Origin: an uncultured Paracoccaceae bacterium
GTDB taxonomy: Bacteria > Pseudomonadota > Alphaproteobacteria > Rhodobacterales > Rhodobacteraceae
DNA length: 64,000 nucleotides
Direction: 5' to 3'
NCBI GenBank assembly: GCA_947497065.1
Contig: CANMEQ010000002.1
Location: 310,001 to 374,000 of the forward strand
The first letter of the stretch is position 1. Each line of letters opens with the position of its first letter. A program made the translations under genes and the position numbers. Below the pieces are notes generated by a model. It did no database searches and was not told the DNA's origin. It was given only the letters and a program-made list of their open reading frames with translations. Positions 9,272-20,209 of this stretch are shown piece after piece.

Positions 9272-9847
9272 ATGCCAAAAATAGGGATGGAGCCAATTCG
9301 ACGGGCCGCGTTGGTACAGGCCACGATTGATGTGCTCGGCGCGTCAGGGTCGTTGGATGTGACGGTCGGTCAGATTGCGAAACAGGCCGGCATGTCATCG
9401 GCACTGGCGCATCACTATTTCGGCGGCAAGGACCAAATTTTTCTGGCAGCCATGCGGTCGATCCTTCGGGAGTTTCACGTTGAGGTGCGCACGGCGTTGG
9501 CCGCGGCGCCCACCCCGCGCGCCCGTGCGGAAGCGCTGATCGAGGCTAGTTTTGCGAAGTCATGTTTTGCGCCTGCTACTGTCAGCGCATGGATGACCCT
9601 TTACGCGCAGGCGACGACACAACCTGACATGCATCGCCTTTTGCAACTATATCAAGGGCGGCTCAAATCGAACCTCACACATGCGTTGCGCCCTCTCTCC
9701 AAGTCTCCAAGTGAAGACGCAGAAATGTTGGCCGCGCTGATCGACGGCCTCTATTTGCGCGCCGCGCTAGCTAAGGCTCCCAATATTGCTGCTGCGCAAA
9801 AGATTGCGATGCGCGCGCTCGATCAACTGACGGAACCAACGCCATGA
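9272..9847 (+). CDS. betI: TetR-family choline-responsive repressor BetI
   Basis: DNA-binding repressor of glycine betaine synthesis genes, relieved by choline in characterised homologues. The 191-residue protein starts MPKIGMEPIRR and has an N-terminal TetR helix-turn-helix (about residues 10-55, TVGQIAKQAGMSSALAHHYFGGK) followed by an all-helical ligand domain. GGAGGG precedes the ATG. It is the first gene of a four-gene operon with betC, betB and betA, overlaps betC by four bases (ATGA), and has a palindromic operator in its own leader. Confidence 0.92.
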   Translation: MPKIGMEPIRRAALVQATIDVLGASGSLDVTVGQIAKQAGMSSALAHHYFGGKDQIFLAAMRSILREFHVEVRTALAAAPTPRARAEALIEASFAKSCFAPATVSAWMTLYAQATTQPDMHRLLQLYQGRLKSNLTHALRPLSKSPSEDAEMLAALIDGLYLRAALAKAPNIAAAQKIAMRALDQLTEPTP

Positions 9848-11352
9848 ACAAGCCGAATATTCTGATAATCATGGTGGACCAGTTGAACGGAACTCTGTTC
9901 CCTGATGGCCCCGCGGACTGGCTGCATGCGCCGAACCTCAAAAAGCTGGCAGCGCGCTCTTCTCGGTTTACGAACGCCTACACGGCGTCGCCGCTTTGTG
10001 CACCGGGGCGAGCGTCTTTCATGACAGGGCAGCTGCCGAGCCGTACACAGGTCTACGATAACGCGGCGGAATTTGCCTCCGCGATCCCCACGTATGCGCA
10101 CCACCTAAGGCGGGCTGGGTACCAAACCTGTCTGTCCGGTAAGATGCATTTTGTCGGCCCGGATCAATTGCACGGCTTCGAGGAACGCTTGACGACCGAC
10201 ATTTATCCCCCCGATTTCGGTTGGACGCCGGACTACCGCAAGCCCGGTGAACGGATCGATTGGTGGTATCACAACATGGGGTCGGTCACCGGGGCAGGGA
10301 TCGCCGAGATCACGAACCAAATGGAATACGATGATGAGGTCGCATACCATGCGACCCGTAAGCTCTACGATCTCAGCCGCGGACATGACAGCAGACCATG
10401 GTGCTTAACGGTTAGCTTTACGCACCCCCATGATCCCTATGTTGCACGGCGAAAATACTGGGACCTCTATGAAGACTGTGCGCATTTGTTGCCCGAAGTC
10501 GGACCAATTCCCTACGCGGAACAAGATGCCCATTCCAAACGCATTTTAGATGCGAATGATCATGAAAACTTCGACATAACCGAAGACCAAGTGCGCCGCG
10601 CGCGGCAGGCCTATTTCGCCAACATTTCCTATCTCGACGACAAGGTCGGCGAGGTTCTGCAGACACTAGAAGAGACTCGCCAAGAGGCTGTCATCCTATT
10701 CGTCTCAGATCACGGAGACATGCTTGGTGATCGCGGTTTGTGGTTTAAGATGTCGTTTTTCGAAGGCTCCGCGCGTGTGCCACTGATGATCGCGTCACCA
10801 AATATGCCGGTGGGGCGCTATGATACACCTGTCTCCAATATCGATGTCGCGCCCACTCTGTGTGACCTTGCGGGTGTCTCAATGGACGAGGTTCAACCTT
10901 GGACCGAGGGCATGTCGCTGGTGCCGATGACAAACGGTGTTGAACGGACAGAACCTGTCGCGATGGAATACGCGGCAGAGGGGTCTTACGCGCCATTGGT
11001 CTGTCTGCGCTATGGCAAATGGAAATACACCCGCTGCGCGCTCGATCCGGATCAATTGTTCGATCTGGATACGGACCCGCATGAACTCACCAACCTTGCC
11101 TATGTCGAAAAACATCAAGGGACAGTGTCGCAATTGCGGGCTAAATCTGAGGACCGGTGGGATTTGTCTGCATTCGATGCACAGGTGCGCGAAAGCCAAG
11201 CCCGCCGCTGGGTCGTGTACGAAGCGCTGCGCAATGGAGAATATTATCCATGGGATCACCAGCCGCTTCAAAAAGCGTCCGAGAGATACATGCGAAACCA
11301 CATGGACCTAAATATTCTAGAAGAAAATCAACGCTTTCCACGAGGAGAATGA
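9844..11352 (+). CDS. betC: Choline-sulfatase
   Basis: Arylsulfatase-family hydrolase releasing choline and sulfate from choline-O-sulfate. The 502-residue protein carries the sulfatase modification motif C-x-P-x-R at 52-56 (CAPGR), where the Cys becomes formylglycine, plus early metal-ligand residues (MVDQLNG) and a later [12 protein letters not shown]. There is no signal peptide, so it is cytoplasmic. It starts inside the betI stop codon and stops one base before betB. Its presence means the operon starts from choline sulfate, an abundant marine osmolyte, as well as choline. Confidence 0.92.
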   Translation: MNKPNILIIMVDQLNGTLFPDGPADWLHAPNLKKLAARSSRFTNAYTASPLCAPGRASFMTGQLPSRTQVYDNAAEFASAIPTYAHHLRRAGYQTCLSGKMHFVGPDQLHGFEERLTTDIYPPDFGWTPDYRKPGERIDWWYHNMGSVTGAGIAEITNQMEYDDEVAYHATRKLYDLSRGHDSRPWCLTVSFTHPHDPYVARRKYWDLYEDCAHLLPEVGPIPYAEQDAHSKRILDANDHENFDITEDQVRRARQAYFANISYLDDKVGEVLQTLEETRQEAVILFVSDHGDMLGDRGLWFKMSFFEGSARVPLMIASPNMPVGRYDTPVSNIDVAPTLCDLAGVSMDEVQPWTEGMSLVPMTNGVERTEPVAMEYAAEGSYAPLVCLRYGKWKYTRCALDPDQLFDLDTDPHELTNLAYVEKHQGTVSQLRAKSEDRWDLSAFDAQVRESQARRWVVYEALRNGEYYPWDHQPLQKASERYMRNHMDLNILEENQRFPRGE

Positions 11353-11353
11353 A

Positions 11354-12811
11354 ATGGCCTATGATATTCAACCAACCGCGAGCCACTTCATCGACGGTGC
11401 CTATGTCGAAGACCAAACAGGCACGCCGATCCCGGTGATTTGCCAGGTGTCCGAAGAACAAATCGCCCTCGTGCACGCCGCGACGCCGGCCATCATTGAA
11501 CGTGCTCTCGCCTCGGCCAAACGGGCGCAGAAAGACTGGGCTGCCCTGACCGGGACCGAGCGTGGGCGCATTTTGCGGCGCGCGGCTGACATTATCCGCG
11601 ACCGCAACGATGACCTCAGCGTGCTGGAGACCAACGACACAGGTAAACCACTGCAAGAAACGCTTGTTGCCGACGCCACATCTGCCGCTGACGCGTTGGA
11701 ATATTTCGGTGGGATTGCGGGCAGTTTGACAGGCGAACATGTGCAATTGGGGGCAGATTTTGTATATACCCGCCGGGAACCGTTGGGTGTTTGTGTCGGG
11801 ATTGGTGCTTGGAACTACCCGACGCAAATTGCTGCATGGAAAGCGGCGCCTGCTTTGGCCTGCGGCAACTCGATGGTGTTCAAACCCTCTGAGACGACAC
11901 CGCTGTGCGCCTTGAAAGTGGCTGAGATTTTGCACGAAGCCGGTGCGCCTGCTGGTATTTACAACGTCGTCCAAGGCATGGGGGATGTCGGGCATGCCTT
12001 GGTCACTGACCCGCGTGTCGCAAAGGTATCCTTAACTGGATCCGTTCCCACGGGCCGCAAAGTCTACGCCGCTGCCGCCGACGGCATCCGCCATGTCACC
12101 ATGGAGCTGGGCGGAAAATCACCGCTGGTCATTTTTGATGATGCCAATCTGGAAGACGCGGTAAGCGGTGCAATCTTGGCGAATTTCTACAGCTCTGGTC
12201 AGGTTTGTTCCAACGGCACACGGGTGTTCGTGCAATCGGGGATCAAAGATGCGTTCCTGCAGCGTCTGACGGAGCGGTTGAACGACGTCAAAATGGGGGA
12301 CCCGTTGGATGAAACGGTGAACTTCGGGCCATTGGTCAGCCAAAACCAGATGGAGATCGTACAAGGTTTCATTGAAAAGGGCCTGTCAGAAGGTGCGCGT
12401 TTGGTGGCGGGCGGCGAACGGGTGGGGACGAAAGGTTATTTTCTTCAACCCACTGTATTTGCCGACGTCACCGATGACATGACCATCGCTAGGGATGAAA
12501 TTTTCGGTCCGGTGCTCAGCGTGCTCGATTTTGATGATGAAGAGGATGTTTTGACGCGCGCCAATGCGACCGATTTTGGATTGGCCGCAGGCGTTTTCAC
12601 ACAAGACCTCACACGCGCGCACCGCATGGCTGCAGCTTTCGAAGCGGGCACTTGCTATATCAATACCTACAACCTGGCGCCGGTCGAGGCGCCCTTCGGT
12701 GGCTCAAAACTCTCGGGCGTTGGACGCGAGAATTCGAAAGGTGCGGTGGATCATTATAGCGAAATGAAATCTGTCTATGTGGCGATGACCCCGGTCGAGG
12801 CTCCTTTTTAG
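11354..12811 (+). CDS. betB: Betaine aldehyde dehydrogenase
   Basis: NAD(P)-dependent oxidation of betaine aldehyde to glycine betaine. The 485-residue aldehyde dehydrogenase has the catalytic pair Glu251 (MELGGKSP) and Cys285 ([10 protein letters not shown]), GAWNYP at 151-156 for cofactor binding, and [10 protein letters not shown] near the end. GAGGAGAATGAA precedes the ATG at 11354. betA begins on the base after its stop codon, so the two are certainly coupled. Confidence 0.93.
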   Translation: MAYDIQPTASHFIDGAYVEDQTGTPIPVICQVSEEQIALVHAATPAIIERALASAKRAQKDWAALTGTERGRILRRAADIIRDRNDDLSVLETNDTGKPLQETLVADATSAADALEYFGGIAGSLTGEHVQLGADFVYTRREPLGVCVGIGAWNYPTQIAAWKAAPALACGNSMVFKPSETTPLCALKVAEILHEAGAPAGIYNVVQGMGDVGHALVTDPRVAKVSLTGSVPTGRKVYAAAADGIRHVTMELGGKSPLVIFDDANLEDAVSGAILANFYSSGQVCSNGTRVFVQSGIKDAFLQRLTERLNDVKMGDPLDETVNFGPLVSQNQMEIVQGFIEKGLSEGARLVAGGERVGTKGYFLQPTVFADVTDDMTIARDEIFGPVLSVLDFDDEEDVLTRANATDFGLAAGVFTQDLTRAHRMAAAFEAGTCYINTYNLAPVEAPFGGSKLSGVGRENSKGAVDHYSEMKSVYVAMTPVEAPF

Positions 12812-14455
12812 ATGGAGGCCGATTACGTCATCATTGGAGCGGGCAGCGCAGGCTGCGCCATCGCGTTTCGGTTGGCCGAGGCTGGGCGTTCTGTTTTGGT
12901 CATCGAAACCGGCGGCTCAGACGCTGGCCCATTCATCAACATGCCGGGCGCGCTCTCCTACCCGATGAATATGAAGCGCTACGATTGGGGCTACAAAACC
13001 GAACCAGAGCCTAATTTGGGGGGGCGACGTTTGGCTTGCCCTCGGGGGAAGGTCATCGGCGGATCATCCTCTATCAACGGCATGATCTATGTCCGTGGCC
13101 ATGCCCAGGATTACGACCACTGGGCCGAACAGGGCGCGACTGGATGGTCCTATGCAGAGGTTTTGCCCTACTTCAAACGTATGGAAGATTGGCACGCCTG
13201 CGGTCGTGGCGGCGACCCTTCATGGCGGGGTCGAGATGGGCCGCTGCATGTGTCGCGCGGCCTGGGAAAAAACCCACTTACCCAAGCCTGGATAGAGGCG
13301 GGCGCTCAGGCGGGCTACCCATTAACGGATGACTATAACGGCCAGCAGCAAGAAGGCTTCGGGCCTTTTGACGCCACCATAAAGGACGGCAAACGCTGGT
13401 CTGCTGCCTCTGCCTATCTTCGTCCAGCCATGGCCACTGGAAACTGCCAGATTGTAAAAGGGTTCGCCACGCGGATACTTATCGAAAATGGTGCTGCGAA
13501 GGGTGTCGAATTGCGAGACGGGCGCATCATTTTAGCCCGTGTAGAAGTGATCGTAGCGGCCTCTGCAATCAATTCGCCGAAACTATTGATGTTGTCGGGC
13601 GTAGGGCCCGCAAAACATTTGGCGGAACATGGCATCCCCGTAATTGCTGACCGCGCAGGCGTGGGGCAAAACCTACAGGACCATTTAGAACTCTACGTGC
13701 AAATGGCAGGGCGCGGACGGCACAGCCTTTTCAAGCATTGGTCGTTGATGGGCAAAGCTCGTGTCGGTGCGCAGTGGCTGCTTACGAAAACCGGCATCGG
13801 AGCCTCGAACCAGTTCGAGGCAGCAGGTTTTATCAGATCAAAGGCCGGCGTGCCTTATCCAGATATCCAATTCCATTTTCTACCATTGGCCGTCAGGTAC
13901 GATGGCGTTGGCGCAGCCGAAGGGTTTCAAGCCCATGTTGGCCCGATGCGATCAAAATCGCGCGGTGAAATCACACTTCAGTCCGCCGATCCCAAACAGG
14001 ATCCGCGCATTTTCTTCAACTACATGTCCGCCGCCGAAGATTGGCAGGACTTTAGAACTTGCATCCGCCTCACCCGAGAGATTTTCGGCCAAGACGCGTT
14101 CGCTCCCTTTGCCAAGCACGAGTTGATCCCCGGCCCGCAAGCACAGTCGGACGACGAGCTGGATGCCGTCATTCGCGATCACGTTGAAAGCGCTTATCAT
14201 CCCTGCGGAACCTGTAAAATGGGGCAGGCTACCGATCCCATGGCTGTGGTGGACGCGCAGGCGCGAGTCATAGGTGTTAACAATCTACGTGTTGCTGATA
14301 GTTCAATTTTCCCAAGAATTACGAACGGAAATTTGAATGCGCCCTCAATTATGGTGGGTGAAAAAGTCTCCGATTATGTTTTGGGAAAACAACCTCTTAG
14401 TGCTGATCTTTCGCAGCCTTGGGTTCATCCGAAGTGGGAAACCGCTCAACGTTAA
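12812..14455 (+). CDS. betA: Choline dehydrogenase (GMC oxidoreductase)
   Basis: FAD-dependent oxidation of choline to betaine aldehyde, usually membrane-associated. The 547-residue protein starts [14 protein letters not shown] with the dinucleotide-binding motif at 9-14, has the GMC signatures [14 protein letters not shown] (78-91) and [16 protein letters not shown] (250-264), and the active-site His463 in [10 protein letters not shown]. Length is normal. It has no separate ribosome binding site; translation probably continues from betB. Confidence 0.93.
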   Translation: MEADYVIIGAGSAGCAIAFRLAEAGRSVLVIETGGSDAGPFINMPGALSYPMNMKRYDWGYKTEPEPNLGGRRLACPRGKVIGGSSSINGMIYVRGHAQDYDHWAEQGATGWSYAEVLPYFKRMEDWHACGRGGDPSWRGRDGPLHVSRGLGKNPLTQAWIEAGAQAGYPLTDDYNGQQQEGFGPFDATIKDGKRWSAASAYLRPAMATGNCQIVKGFATRILIENGAAKGVELRDGRIILARVEVIVAASAINSPKLLMLSGVGPAKHLAEHGIPVIADRAGVGQNLQDHLELYVQMAGRGRHSLFKHWSLMGKARVGAQWLLTKTGIGASNQFEAAGFIRSKAGVPYPDIQFHFLPLAVRYDGVGAAEGFQAHVGPMRSKSRGEITLQSADPKQDPRIFFNYMSAAEDWQDFRTCIRLTREIFGQDAFAPFAKHELIPGPQAQSDDELDAVIRDHVESAYHPCGTCKMGQATDPMAVVDAQARVIGVNNLRVADSSIFPRITNGNLNAPSIMVGEKVSDYVLGKQPLSADLSQPWVHPKWETAQR

Positions 14456-14509
14456 TCGTTAACGGATAATACACTTGCTGACGCGACTGGGATCAGAGTA
14501 GTTAACAAA

Positions 14510-15160
14510 ATGATCCGGTTTTGTTCTCTTTTATTAATGCTCGCGTCACCTGCCTTTGCCGATTTTCGCGGCACGATTGACGTAGTGGACGGTGACACGT
14601 TTCACGTTGGGGGTATCACTGTGCGCTTACATGGCATCGATGCGCCCGAAGTTGATCAACCTTGTGAAGACGCAAGCGGGCAACCGTGGATGTGTGGCGC
14701 TTTTGTCGAGGCGAAAGTTCGCGATTTGTACCAAGGCCGCACCGCTTTTTGCGAAGAGGTTGATCGCGATCGTTACGGGCGTAGCATTGCACGCTGCCAG
14801 GTGAACGGCCGCGACGTCGGGGGCGATATCGTGGAAAATGGGTGGGCCGAGGCCTATCGCAGATATTCAATGGACTATGATTTGGCGGAGAAAGCAGCGC
14901 AGGTGAACGGCGTTGGATTGTGGGCAGGTAAGATGCAGTCCCCGTCAGCCTTCAGGGCGGAACAGCGCGTTTTGCCGGTGCAAGAGGCTCCACAGTCGGA
15001 TTGTATCATCAAGGGCAATATCTCAGGCTCGGGCCAAATTTATCACATGCCCCACAACCGAGACTACGCCCGCACACGGATCAATCTTTCCAACGGCGAA
15101 CGCTGGTTTTGCTCCGAACAAGAAGCCCGCGCCGCCGGATGGCGGGCAGCAAGAAACTGA
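14510..15160 (+). CDS. Secreted thermonuclease-like nuclease with C-terminal cysteine ('sunset'-like) domain
   Basis: Predicted periplasmic or secreted nuclease of 216 residues. A signal peptide (to about residue 17, SPAFA) is followed by a staphylococcal-nuclease fold with VVDGDTFHV and likely catalytic Arg39, Glu47 (DAPE) and Arg91 (DRYGRSIARC). Residues 165-214 form a second module, CIIKGNISGSGQIYH...RWFCSEQEARAAGWR, with paired cysteines, similar to the small domain often appended to SNase proteins. Its own promoter is likely in the 54 bases after betA. Substrate (DNA or RNA) is unknown. Confidence 0.8.
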   Translation: MIRFCSLLLMLASPAFADFRGTIDVVDGDTFHVGGITVRLHGIDAPEVDQPCEDASGQPWMCGAFVEAKVRDLYQGRTAFCEEVDRDRYGRSIARCQVNGRDVGGDIVENGWAEAYRRYSMDYDLAEKAAQVNGVGLWAGKMQSPSAFRAEQRVLPVQEAPQSDCIIKGNISGSGQIYHMPHNRDYARTRINLSNGERWFCSEQEARAAGWRAARN

Positions 15161-15165
15161 TTAAA

Positions 15166-16560
15166 TCAATCAACTTGATAGGGCAGCATCCCGCGTGCGT
15201 TTGGATCGACATTCAGTTGGCGTTCCAACGGGGGCACCGATCGATGCGGGCATTGGCTGCGCTCACAGATGCGGCAAGAAATTCCAATCGGCTCAAATGC
15301 TCCAGCGGCATCAAATGAAAGATGATCCGCATAAACCAAGGCATGCGCGTGCTTCACTTCGCAGCCCAGGCCAATCGCATATCGACGTGTCGGAATGCCC
15401 CAGGCGCCGCCCGGTTTACTCACGTCGCGGGCAAGGCAGAAATACCGGATACCATCAGGCGTCTCGGCAAGTTGGCGCAACCAGCGTCCAGGCGTCTCGA
15501 ACGCTCCATGGACGTTCCACAAGGGGCAAGCGCCGCCAAAGCGCGCGAATTGCAGGGTCGTCGCCGAATGGCGTTTGGTGATCGTGCCCGCCGGATCGAC
15601 TCGCACGAAGAAGAACGGTATCCCTTTCGCGCCAGGTCTTTGCAGGGTCGACAGCCTGTGTGCGACCTGTTCCAAAGATGCCCCAAACATGTCTGACAAT
15701 CGTTCCAAATCATGTCGGTTGGTCTGTGCAGCCTCCAGAAACCGATGATAGGGCATCAGCGCGGCACCCGCGAAATAATTGGCAAGCCCCACCTTCGCGA
15801 TACTGCGCGCCTGCGGGGATTGGAACCGTGCCAAATCCAACGTTGCTTCCAAGAGCGGATCTTCTTTGATTAATGCCAATTGCAGCAGCAATTGAAATCT
15901 CTGGGTCGCAGGCGCTGCGGTGCGTGCCAGTTGCAAAGTCTTCGTCGCAGGGTCGTATTGGCGGATCTTATCTGTGTCGCCATAGCTGACGCGCACGCCC
16001 AGTTTGGCAAGGGCCGATAGCGCCGCTTGTTCAATGCTGCTGTCTGCTTCATTTGCAAATCTCTCAGCGGTCCGATCAACGGCATCAATGTAGTTGTCGC
16101 AATAGTGGAAGAAATCACGAACCTCCTCCCAGGGTGAGGGTTGGAGCCGGCTGTCTTCGCGGCCCAATGCCTCGTCCAAAGAGGCGAGCCTCTCATGCGT
16201 TTGCCTGTAGGCCGTGTGCAATTCCAAAAAAGCCCGCGCAAGTGCCGGCGCATTCGATGCAGCCAAACGAAGGTCGGTCAGCGGGGGAGGCGGGCCACCG
16301 AAAATTGGGTCAGCCAGGGCTTCGCGCATGTCCCCGACAAGCCGGGCCTCATCACCCGATTGCAGCTCGGTGACATCAAACCCAAATTCTTGCGCCAAGG
16401 CCAAAACCACCGTGGTGGATACAGGGCGATTGTTGTTTTCCATCTGGTTCAAGTAGGGCAGAGACACCCCGAGCTTCTCAGAAAACACCTTTTGGGTCAG
16501 GCCAATGCGGCCGCGCAACTCCCGAAGTTTTGCCCCCGCATATAATTTCTGAAGCGCCAT
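15166..16560 (-). CDS. pccR: ScfR/RamB-type short-chain acyl-CoA responsive regulator, probably PccR
   Basis: XRE-family transcription factor of 464 residues. The N-terminal helix-turn-helix (about 9-63, GLTQKVFSEKLGVSLPYLNQ) is followed by an IrrE-like peptidase-derived region and a C-terminal sensor part ending in a cysteine cluster CRICERSQCPHR. This is the ScfR architecture; the Rhodobacter sphaeroides member PccR activates propionyl-CoA carboxylase genes via TTTGCAAA half-sites. Here the gene lies two genes from pccB, and TTTGC sites occur both in its own leader and in the pccB promoter. The specific name rests on this context. Confidence 0.82.
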   Translation of the reverse strand: MALQKLYAGAKLRELRGRIGLTQKVFSEKLGVSLPYLNQMENNNRPVSTTVVLALAQEFGFDVTELQSGDEARLVGDMREALADPIFGGPPPPLTDLRLAASNAPALARAFLELHTAYRQTHERLASLDEALGREDSRLQPSPWEEVRDFFHYCDNYIDAVDRTAERFANEADSSIEQAALSALAKLGVRVSYGDTDKIRQYDPATKTLQLARTAAPATQRFQLLLQLALIKEDPLLEATLDLARFQSPQARSIAKVGLANYFAGAALMPYHRFLEAAQTNRHDLERLSDMFGASLEQVAHRLSTLQRPGAKGIPFFFVRVDPAGTITKRHSATTLQFARFGGACPLWNVHGAFETPGRWLRQLAETPDGIRYFCLARDVSKPGGAWGIPTRRYAIGLGCEVKHAHALVYADHLSFDAAGAFEPIGISCRICERSQCPHRSVPPLERQLNVDPNARGMLPYQVD

Positions 16561-16570
16561 GTGTCTCTCC

Positions 16571-16601
16571 CCTTGCTAAGTTGGGAATAGACTTTGCAAA
16601 G
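16571..16601. promoter_or_regulatory. Putative PccR site upstream of pccR
   Basis: CTTTGCAAAG is a perfect 10-base palindrome at 16592-16601. A near-match, CCTTGCTAAG, lies at 16571-16580, 21 bases away, which is about two helical turns. Both are in the 61 bases between the exporter gene and pccR, so autoregulation is likely. The core TTTGCAAA matches the half-site described for PccR. Confidence 0.55.
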
Positions 16602-16621
16602 TTATCCGTCCAGTCTGGCGT

Positions 16622-17848
16622 TCAAGGTTCAACGTTTTTGGACCGCCAGATAACCCACGCCCCGCATGCCATCGCGGCCAACGTTGTTAGGAACATCAGC
16701 ACGATGAGAGGCAGCGCGCCGCTCCCGGGTTTCAAAATAAAACTCGCAATTGCGGACAGCGCGCCACCCCCGCCAACCATAAATGCACCGCCCAATCCTG
16801 CGGCTGATCCGGCCAAGTGAGGCCTTACAGACAGCATGCCGGCATTTGCATTGGGCAACAAAATACCATTGCCCAACCCGATCGAAATCATGCACCCGAA
16901 AAACACCTCCGGCGTGTGCAGGCCAGCCAGGTCCAAAACCAGCAAAAGCCCCATCCCAAATGCGGTGACCAATGCACCGATGAGCACCATACGGTTGACG
17001 CCAACGCTCACTGAATACCGGCCGGAGGCCCAGTTTCCGACCAAATACCCGATGGCAGGCGACCCAAAGTATAGCCCCAGGGTGGATGCATCCATTCCAA
17101 ACACATCCGACCCCACGAAAGGCGCCCCACCGAGATAGGCAAAAAACGCACCCGAAGAAAATGCCGCCGCCAGACAATAGCCCCAAAATCGCTGTGACGT
17201 CAGCAAGGCCGGATACTCTCGCACTTGTGCCGAAAACCCGCCCTCACGCCGCGTGTAGGTTTCGCCTTGGTCAAAATATACCATAATTAACAATGCCATA
17301 CCGCTTATCGCCAAAAGCCAGAATGAGGCTTCCCAACCAAATACCTCATCCAAGCTGCCGCCAATGGCAGGGCCGATCATCGGCACCACGGACATTCCCA
17401 TCGTGACATATCCGATCATCGACGCAGCCTGTTCTTGCGGGACCATATCCCGCACAATCGCCCGGCTCATGGCAAAGCCAGTGGCAATAGAGGTTTGCAA
17501 CAATCGGCAGGCGAGAAATACCTCGAACGAGGGCGCAAAAATCGCGCCAAGGCTGGCCAAAATAAAAATCAGTATCGTACCGATCACAACGGGCCTGCGT
17601 CCATACCGGTCGGATATTGGCCCGATCGCAATTTGCACGACAGCGGTCATCGCAAGATACATCGAAACCGACAGTTGCATCAGGCTGTAGTCTACCCCGA
17701 AATGATCCGCCATTGACGGCAACGATGGCAGGAAGACATTCAACGACAATGCCCCCACGCCCGCCATGAGGATCAGGGTCGCAACATGCGGTGGTGTGGT
17801 TCTATCTAAGAACCGCGATTTGGGGCGTTCAGGGAAAGTTTGTGTCAT
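16622..17848 (-). CDS. MFS exporter, Bcr/CflA-like
   Basis: Inner-membrane drug or metabolite exporter of 408 residues with about 12 hydrophobic segments. The motif between segments 2 and 3, [15 protein letters not shown], is the major-facilitator signature, and the N-terminus ([25 protein letters not shown]) is typical of the Bcr/CflA drug-efflux group. I use the ATG at 17848; a TTG at 17854 is in frame. It diverges from pccB across a promoter with two PccR-like sites and precedes pccR, which suggests a link to propionate or short-chain acid stress. The substrate is unknown. Confidence 0.8.
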   Translation of the reverse strand: MTQTFPERPKSRFLDRTTPPHVATLILMAGVGALSLNVFLPSLPSMADHFGVDYSLMQLSVSMYLAMTAVVQIAIGPISDRYGRRPVVIGTILIFILASLGAIFAPSFEVFLACRLLQTSIATGFAMSRAIVRDMVPQEQAASMIGYVTMGMSVVPMIGPAIGGSLDEVFGWEASFWLLAISGMALLIMVYFDQGETYTRREGGFSAQVREYPALLTSQRFWGYCLAAAFSSGAFFAYLGGAPFVGSDVFGMDASTLGLYFGSPAIGYLVGNWASGRYSVSVGVNRMVLIGALVTAFGMGLLLVLDLAGLHTPEVFFGCMISIGLGNGILLPNANAGMLSVRPHLAGSAAGLGGAFMVGGGGALSAIASFILKPGSGALPLIVLMFLTTLAAMACGAWVIWRSKNVEP

Positions 17849-17922
17849 TGGCAACAGCTAGGACCGTGTTGCAGGCGCGTCCAACAAAATCGCGATCAAG
17901 GCCAAATAAAATTCCAGAAAAA

Positions 17923-17978
17923 TTTGCGGATTTGCAAAACGAACATCGTCCCAATTCAAAATTTTGCAAATTTGCCAA
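17923..17978. promoter_or_regulatory. Two putative PccR sites in the pccB/exporter divergent promoter
   Basis: Two 16-base elements share the pattern TTTGCNNATTTGCNAA: TTTGCGGATTTGCAAA at 17923-17938 and TTTGCAAATTTGCCAA at 17963-17978. Their centres are 40 bases apart, close to four helical turns. The downstream element ends 59 bases before the pccB start. The half-site is the one described for PccR; here the two halves are adjacent rather than separated by four bases. Confidence 0.6.
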
Positions 17979-18037
17979 TTGGGACTCGGAACGCCCCCCG
18001 TGTTCCCGTAAGTTGTTCGCAATCAAAGGACCTGTAC

Positions 18038-19570
18038 ATGACCGATATCCTTAACGAACTTGAACAACGCCGCGCTGCTGCCCGTCAGGGTGGGGGGGCG
18101 AAACGCATTGAAAGCCAACACGCCAAAGGCAAGCTCACGGCACGTGAACGCTTGGAGCTTTTGCTGGATGAAGACAGCTTCGAAGAATACGATACATTCG
18201 TCGCGCACCGATGCACCGATTTCGGCATGGAAAACAGCCGGCCCGCGGGCGACGGTGTCGTAACGGGATGGGGCACCATCAACGGCCGACAGGTTTATGT
18301 GTACTCGCAGGACTTCACTGTTCTCGGCGGCTCCGTATCGGCAACCCACGCGGCCAAAATCGTCAAGATCATGGATATGGCGATGCAAAACGGCGCCCCG
18401 ATCATCGGGCTCAATGACAGCGGCGGCGCGCGCATTCAAGAAGGCGTAGACAGTCTGGCGGGCTACGGTGATGTTTTTCAGCGCAATGTCATGGCGTCTG
18501 GCGTGGTTCCACAAATCAGCTTGATCATGGGGCCTTGCGCGGGCGGTGCCGTCTATTCGCCTGCTATGACCGATTTCATTTTCATGGTCAAAGACAGCTC
18601 GTACATGTTTGTCACGGGGCCGGACGTGGTGAAAACGGTCACCAATGAACAGGTCACAGCTGAAGAGCTGGGCGGGGCGGCGACGCACACGCGCAAATCT
18701 TCAGTCGCGGATGGTGCTTTTGAAAACGACGTAGAAGCGATTGCGGAAGTGCGGCGCTTGGTTGATTTCTTGCCTCTCAACAACCGTCAGAAACCACCCG
18801 TACGACCGTTCTTTGACGATGTTAATCGCGTGGAGCCCAGCCTCGATACCCTCGTCCCAGACAATCCCAACCAGCCCTACGACATGAAAGAGTTGATCCA
18901 CAAAGTCGCCGACGAAGGGGACTTCTATGAAATTCAGGCGGATTATGCAGGCAACATCCTGACCGGGTTTATCCGCCTCGAAGGTCAAACCGTTGGCGTG
19001 GTGGCGAACCAACCCATGGTTCTTGCGGGCGTTTTGGATATCGACAGCTCGCGCAAAGCATCGCGTTTCGTGCGGTTCTGTGACGCCTTTGAAATTCCAA
19101 TCCTGACATTGGTCGACGTTCCTGGTTTTCTGCCGGGCACCGCGCAGGAATACAACGGCGTGATCAAACATGGGGCCAAACTGTTGTTCGCTTACGGCGA
19201 AGCAACCGTGCCAAAGGTCACCGTGATTACCCGCAAATCTTACGGCGGCGCGCATTTGGTGATGGGCTCAAAACAATTGGGTGGCGACATCATGTACGCT
19301 TGGCCCACGTCAGAAATTGCCGTGATGGGCGCGAAGGGGGCGGTGGAAATTCTACATCGCAAGGACCTGAACGACCCAGACAAAATCGCGAACCACACGG
19401 CCGACTACGAAAACCGCTTTGCCAACCCTTTCGTGGCGGCGGAACGCGGGTTCGTTGACGAAGTGATTATGCCGCAATCCACGCGAAAACGTCTGTGTCG
19501 CGCATTCGCCGGGCTGCGCGGCAAACAGGTGCAAATGCCGTGGAAGAAACACGATAATATCCCGCTGTGA
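18038..19570 (+). CDS. pccB: Propionyl-CoA carboxylase beta chain (carboxyltransferase)
   Basis: Transfers carboxyl from carboxybiotin to propionyl-CoA, giving methylmalonyl-CoA; acts in a complex with PccA. The 510-residue protein is a full-length biotin-dependent carboxyltransferase with acyl-CoA and carboxybiotin loops ([62 protein letters not shown]). The start at 18038 ([12 protein letters not shown]) is preceded by AAAGGA; the upstream open frame from 17840 overlaps the promoter and is discarded. The next gene begins on the last base of its stop codon. Confidence 0.93.
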   Translation: MTDILNELEQRRAAARQGGGAKRIESQHAKGKLTARERLELLLDEDSFEEYDTFVAHRCTDFGMENSRPAGDGVVTGWGTINGRQVYVYSQDFTVLGGSVSATHAAKIVKIMDMAMQNGAPIIGLNDSGGARIQEGVDSLAGYGDVFQRNVMASGVVPQISLIMGPCAGGAVYSPAMTDFIFMVKDSSYMFVTGPDVVKTVTNEQVTAEELGGAATHTRKSSVADGAFENDVEAIAEVRRLVDFLPLNNRQKPPVRPFFDDVNRVEPSLDTLVPDNPNQPYDMKELIHKVADEGDFYEIQADYAGNILTGFIRLEGQTVGVVANQPMVLAGVLDIDSSRKASRFVRFCDAFEIPILTLVDVPGFLPGTAQEYNGVIKHGAKLLFAYGEATVPKVTVITRKSYGGAHLVMGSKQLGGDIMYAWPTSEIAVMGAKGAVEILHRKDLNDPDKIANHTADYENRFANPFVAAERGFVDEVIMPQSTRKRLCRAFAGLRGKQVQMPWKKHDNIPL

Positions 19571-19992
19571 TGACACGAAAAACACTCATCCGAACCGCAC
19601 TGGTTGTGACCTTTGTCGGTCTCTCTCTGGGAGGCTGGCTGGCATCGCGTGCGGATGCACAGCAGCAAGCGGAGAGCATTCCTGTGCCGTCCGGGCAAAT
19701 GGTTTCGTTCCTTCAATTTATCTCCGAACGGGAGGGGGCGCTGGTGCGTTTCCGGTTCCTGACGCCACAGATCGGTGCAGGTTTCGAATATGCAGATGTG
19801 CGGGGCGATTTTCAGGCGTTGTGCGACGAACAGGTCATGCCTGTTTTGGGCGAATACGGCCTGACGCCGACCCAAATTGTGCTGTCCATGTCCGCCAAAG
19901 ACATCCCCTTTGGTGAAGACCAGCCACAGGTTTTGCAGTTTTTCGAGATTTTTCGCCCTGAAAACGACCTCTGTATCTGGGAGGAATTTTAA
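19570..19992 (+). CDS. Small secreted protein of the propionate operon (DUF6497-like)
   Basis: 140-residue protein with an N-terminal signal peptide (RTALVVTFVGLSLGGWLASRADA, cleavage near residue 30). The mature part, with patterns such as LVRFRFLTPQIGAGFEYADV and a single late cysteine pair (C at LCDEQ and LCIWEEF), resembles proteins found next to pccB in roseobacters and grouped as DUF6497, but I recall this from memory. It overlaps the pccB stop by one base (TGATG), so it is translationally coupled. Function is unknown. Confidence 0.6.
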   Translation: MTRKTLIRTALVVTFVGLSLGGWLASRADAQQQAESIPVPSGQMVSFLQFISEREGALVRFRFLTPQIGAGFEYADVRGDFQALCDEQVMPVLGEYGLTPTQIVLSMSAKDIPFGEDQPQVLQFFEIFRPENDLCIWEEF

Positions 19993-20209
19993 TGCATCCA
20001 CAATATATTGCGGCCTGCAACACGGCACACAGGCGTTCTGATGCAGCCGTGTCACAACCCGGTTTCTCGAAATCCGCGTCGTATCTTTTAGCCGCGTCTT
20101 CGCGTATTTTTGGTGGTGGTTACACCCAAGTGGCCAACCCTCAAAATACGTGGGGAATCCGGATGTTATCCGGCATTTCTCGTGTGAAAAAAACATACAG
20201 GAGACTAAC

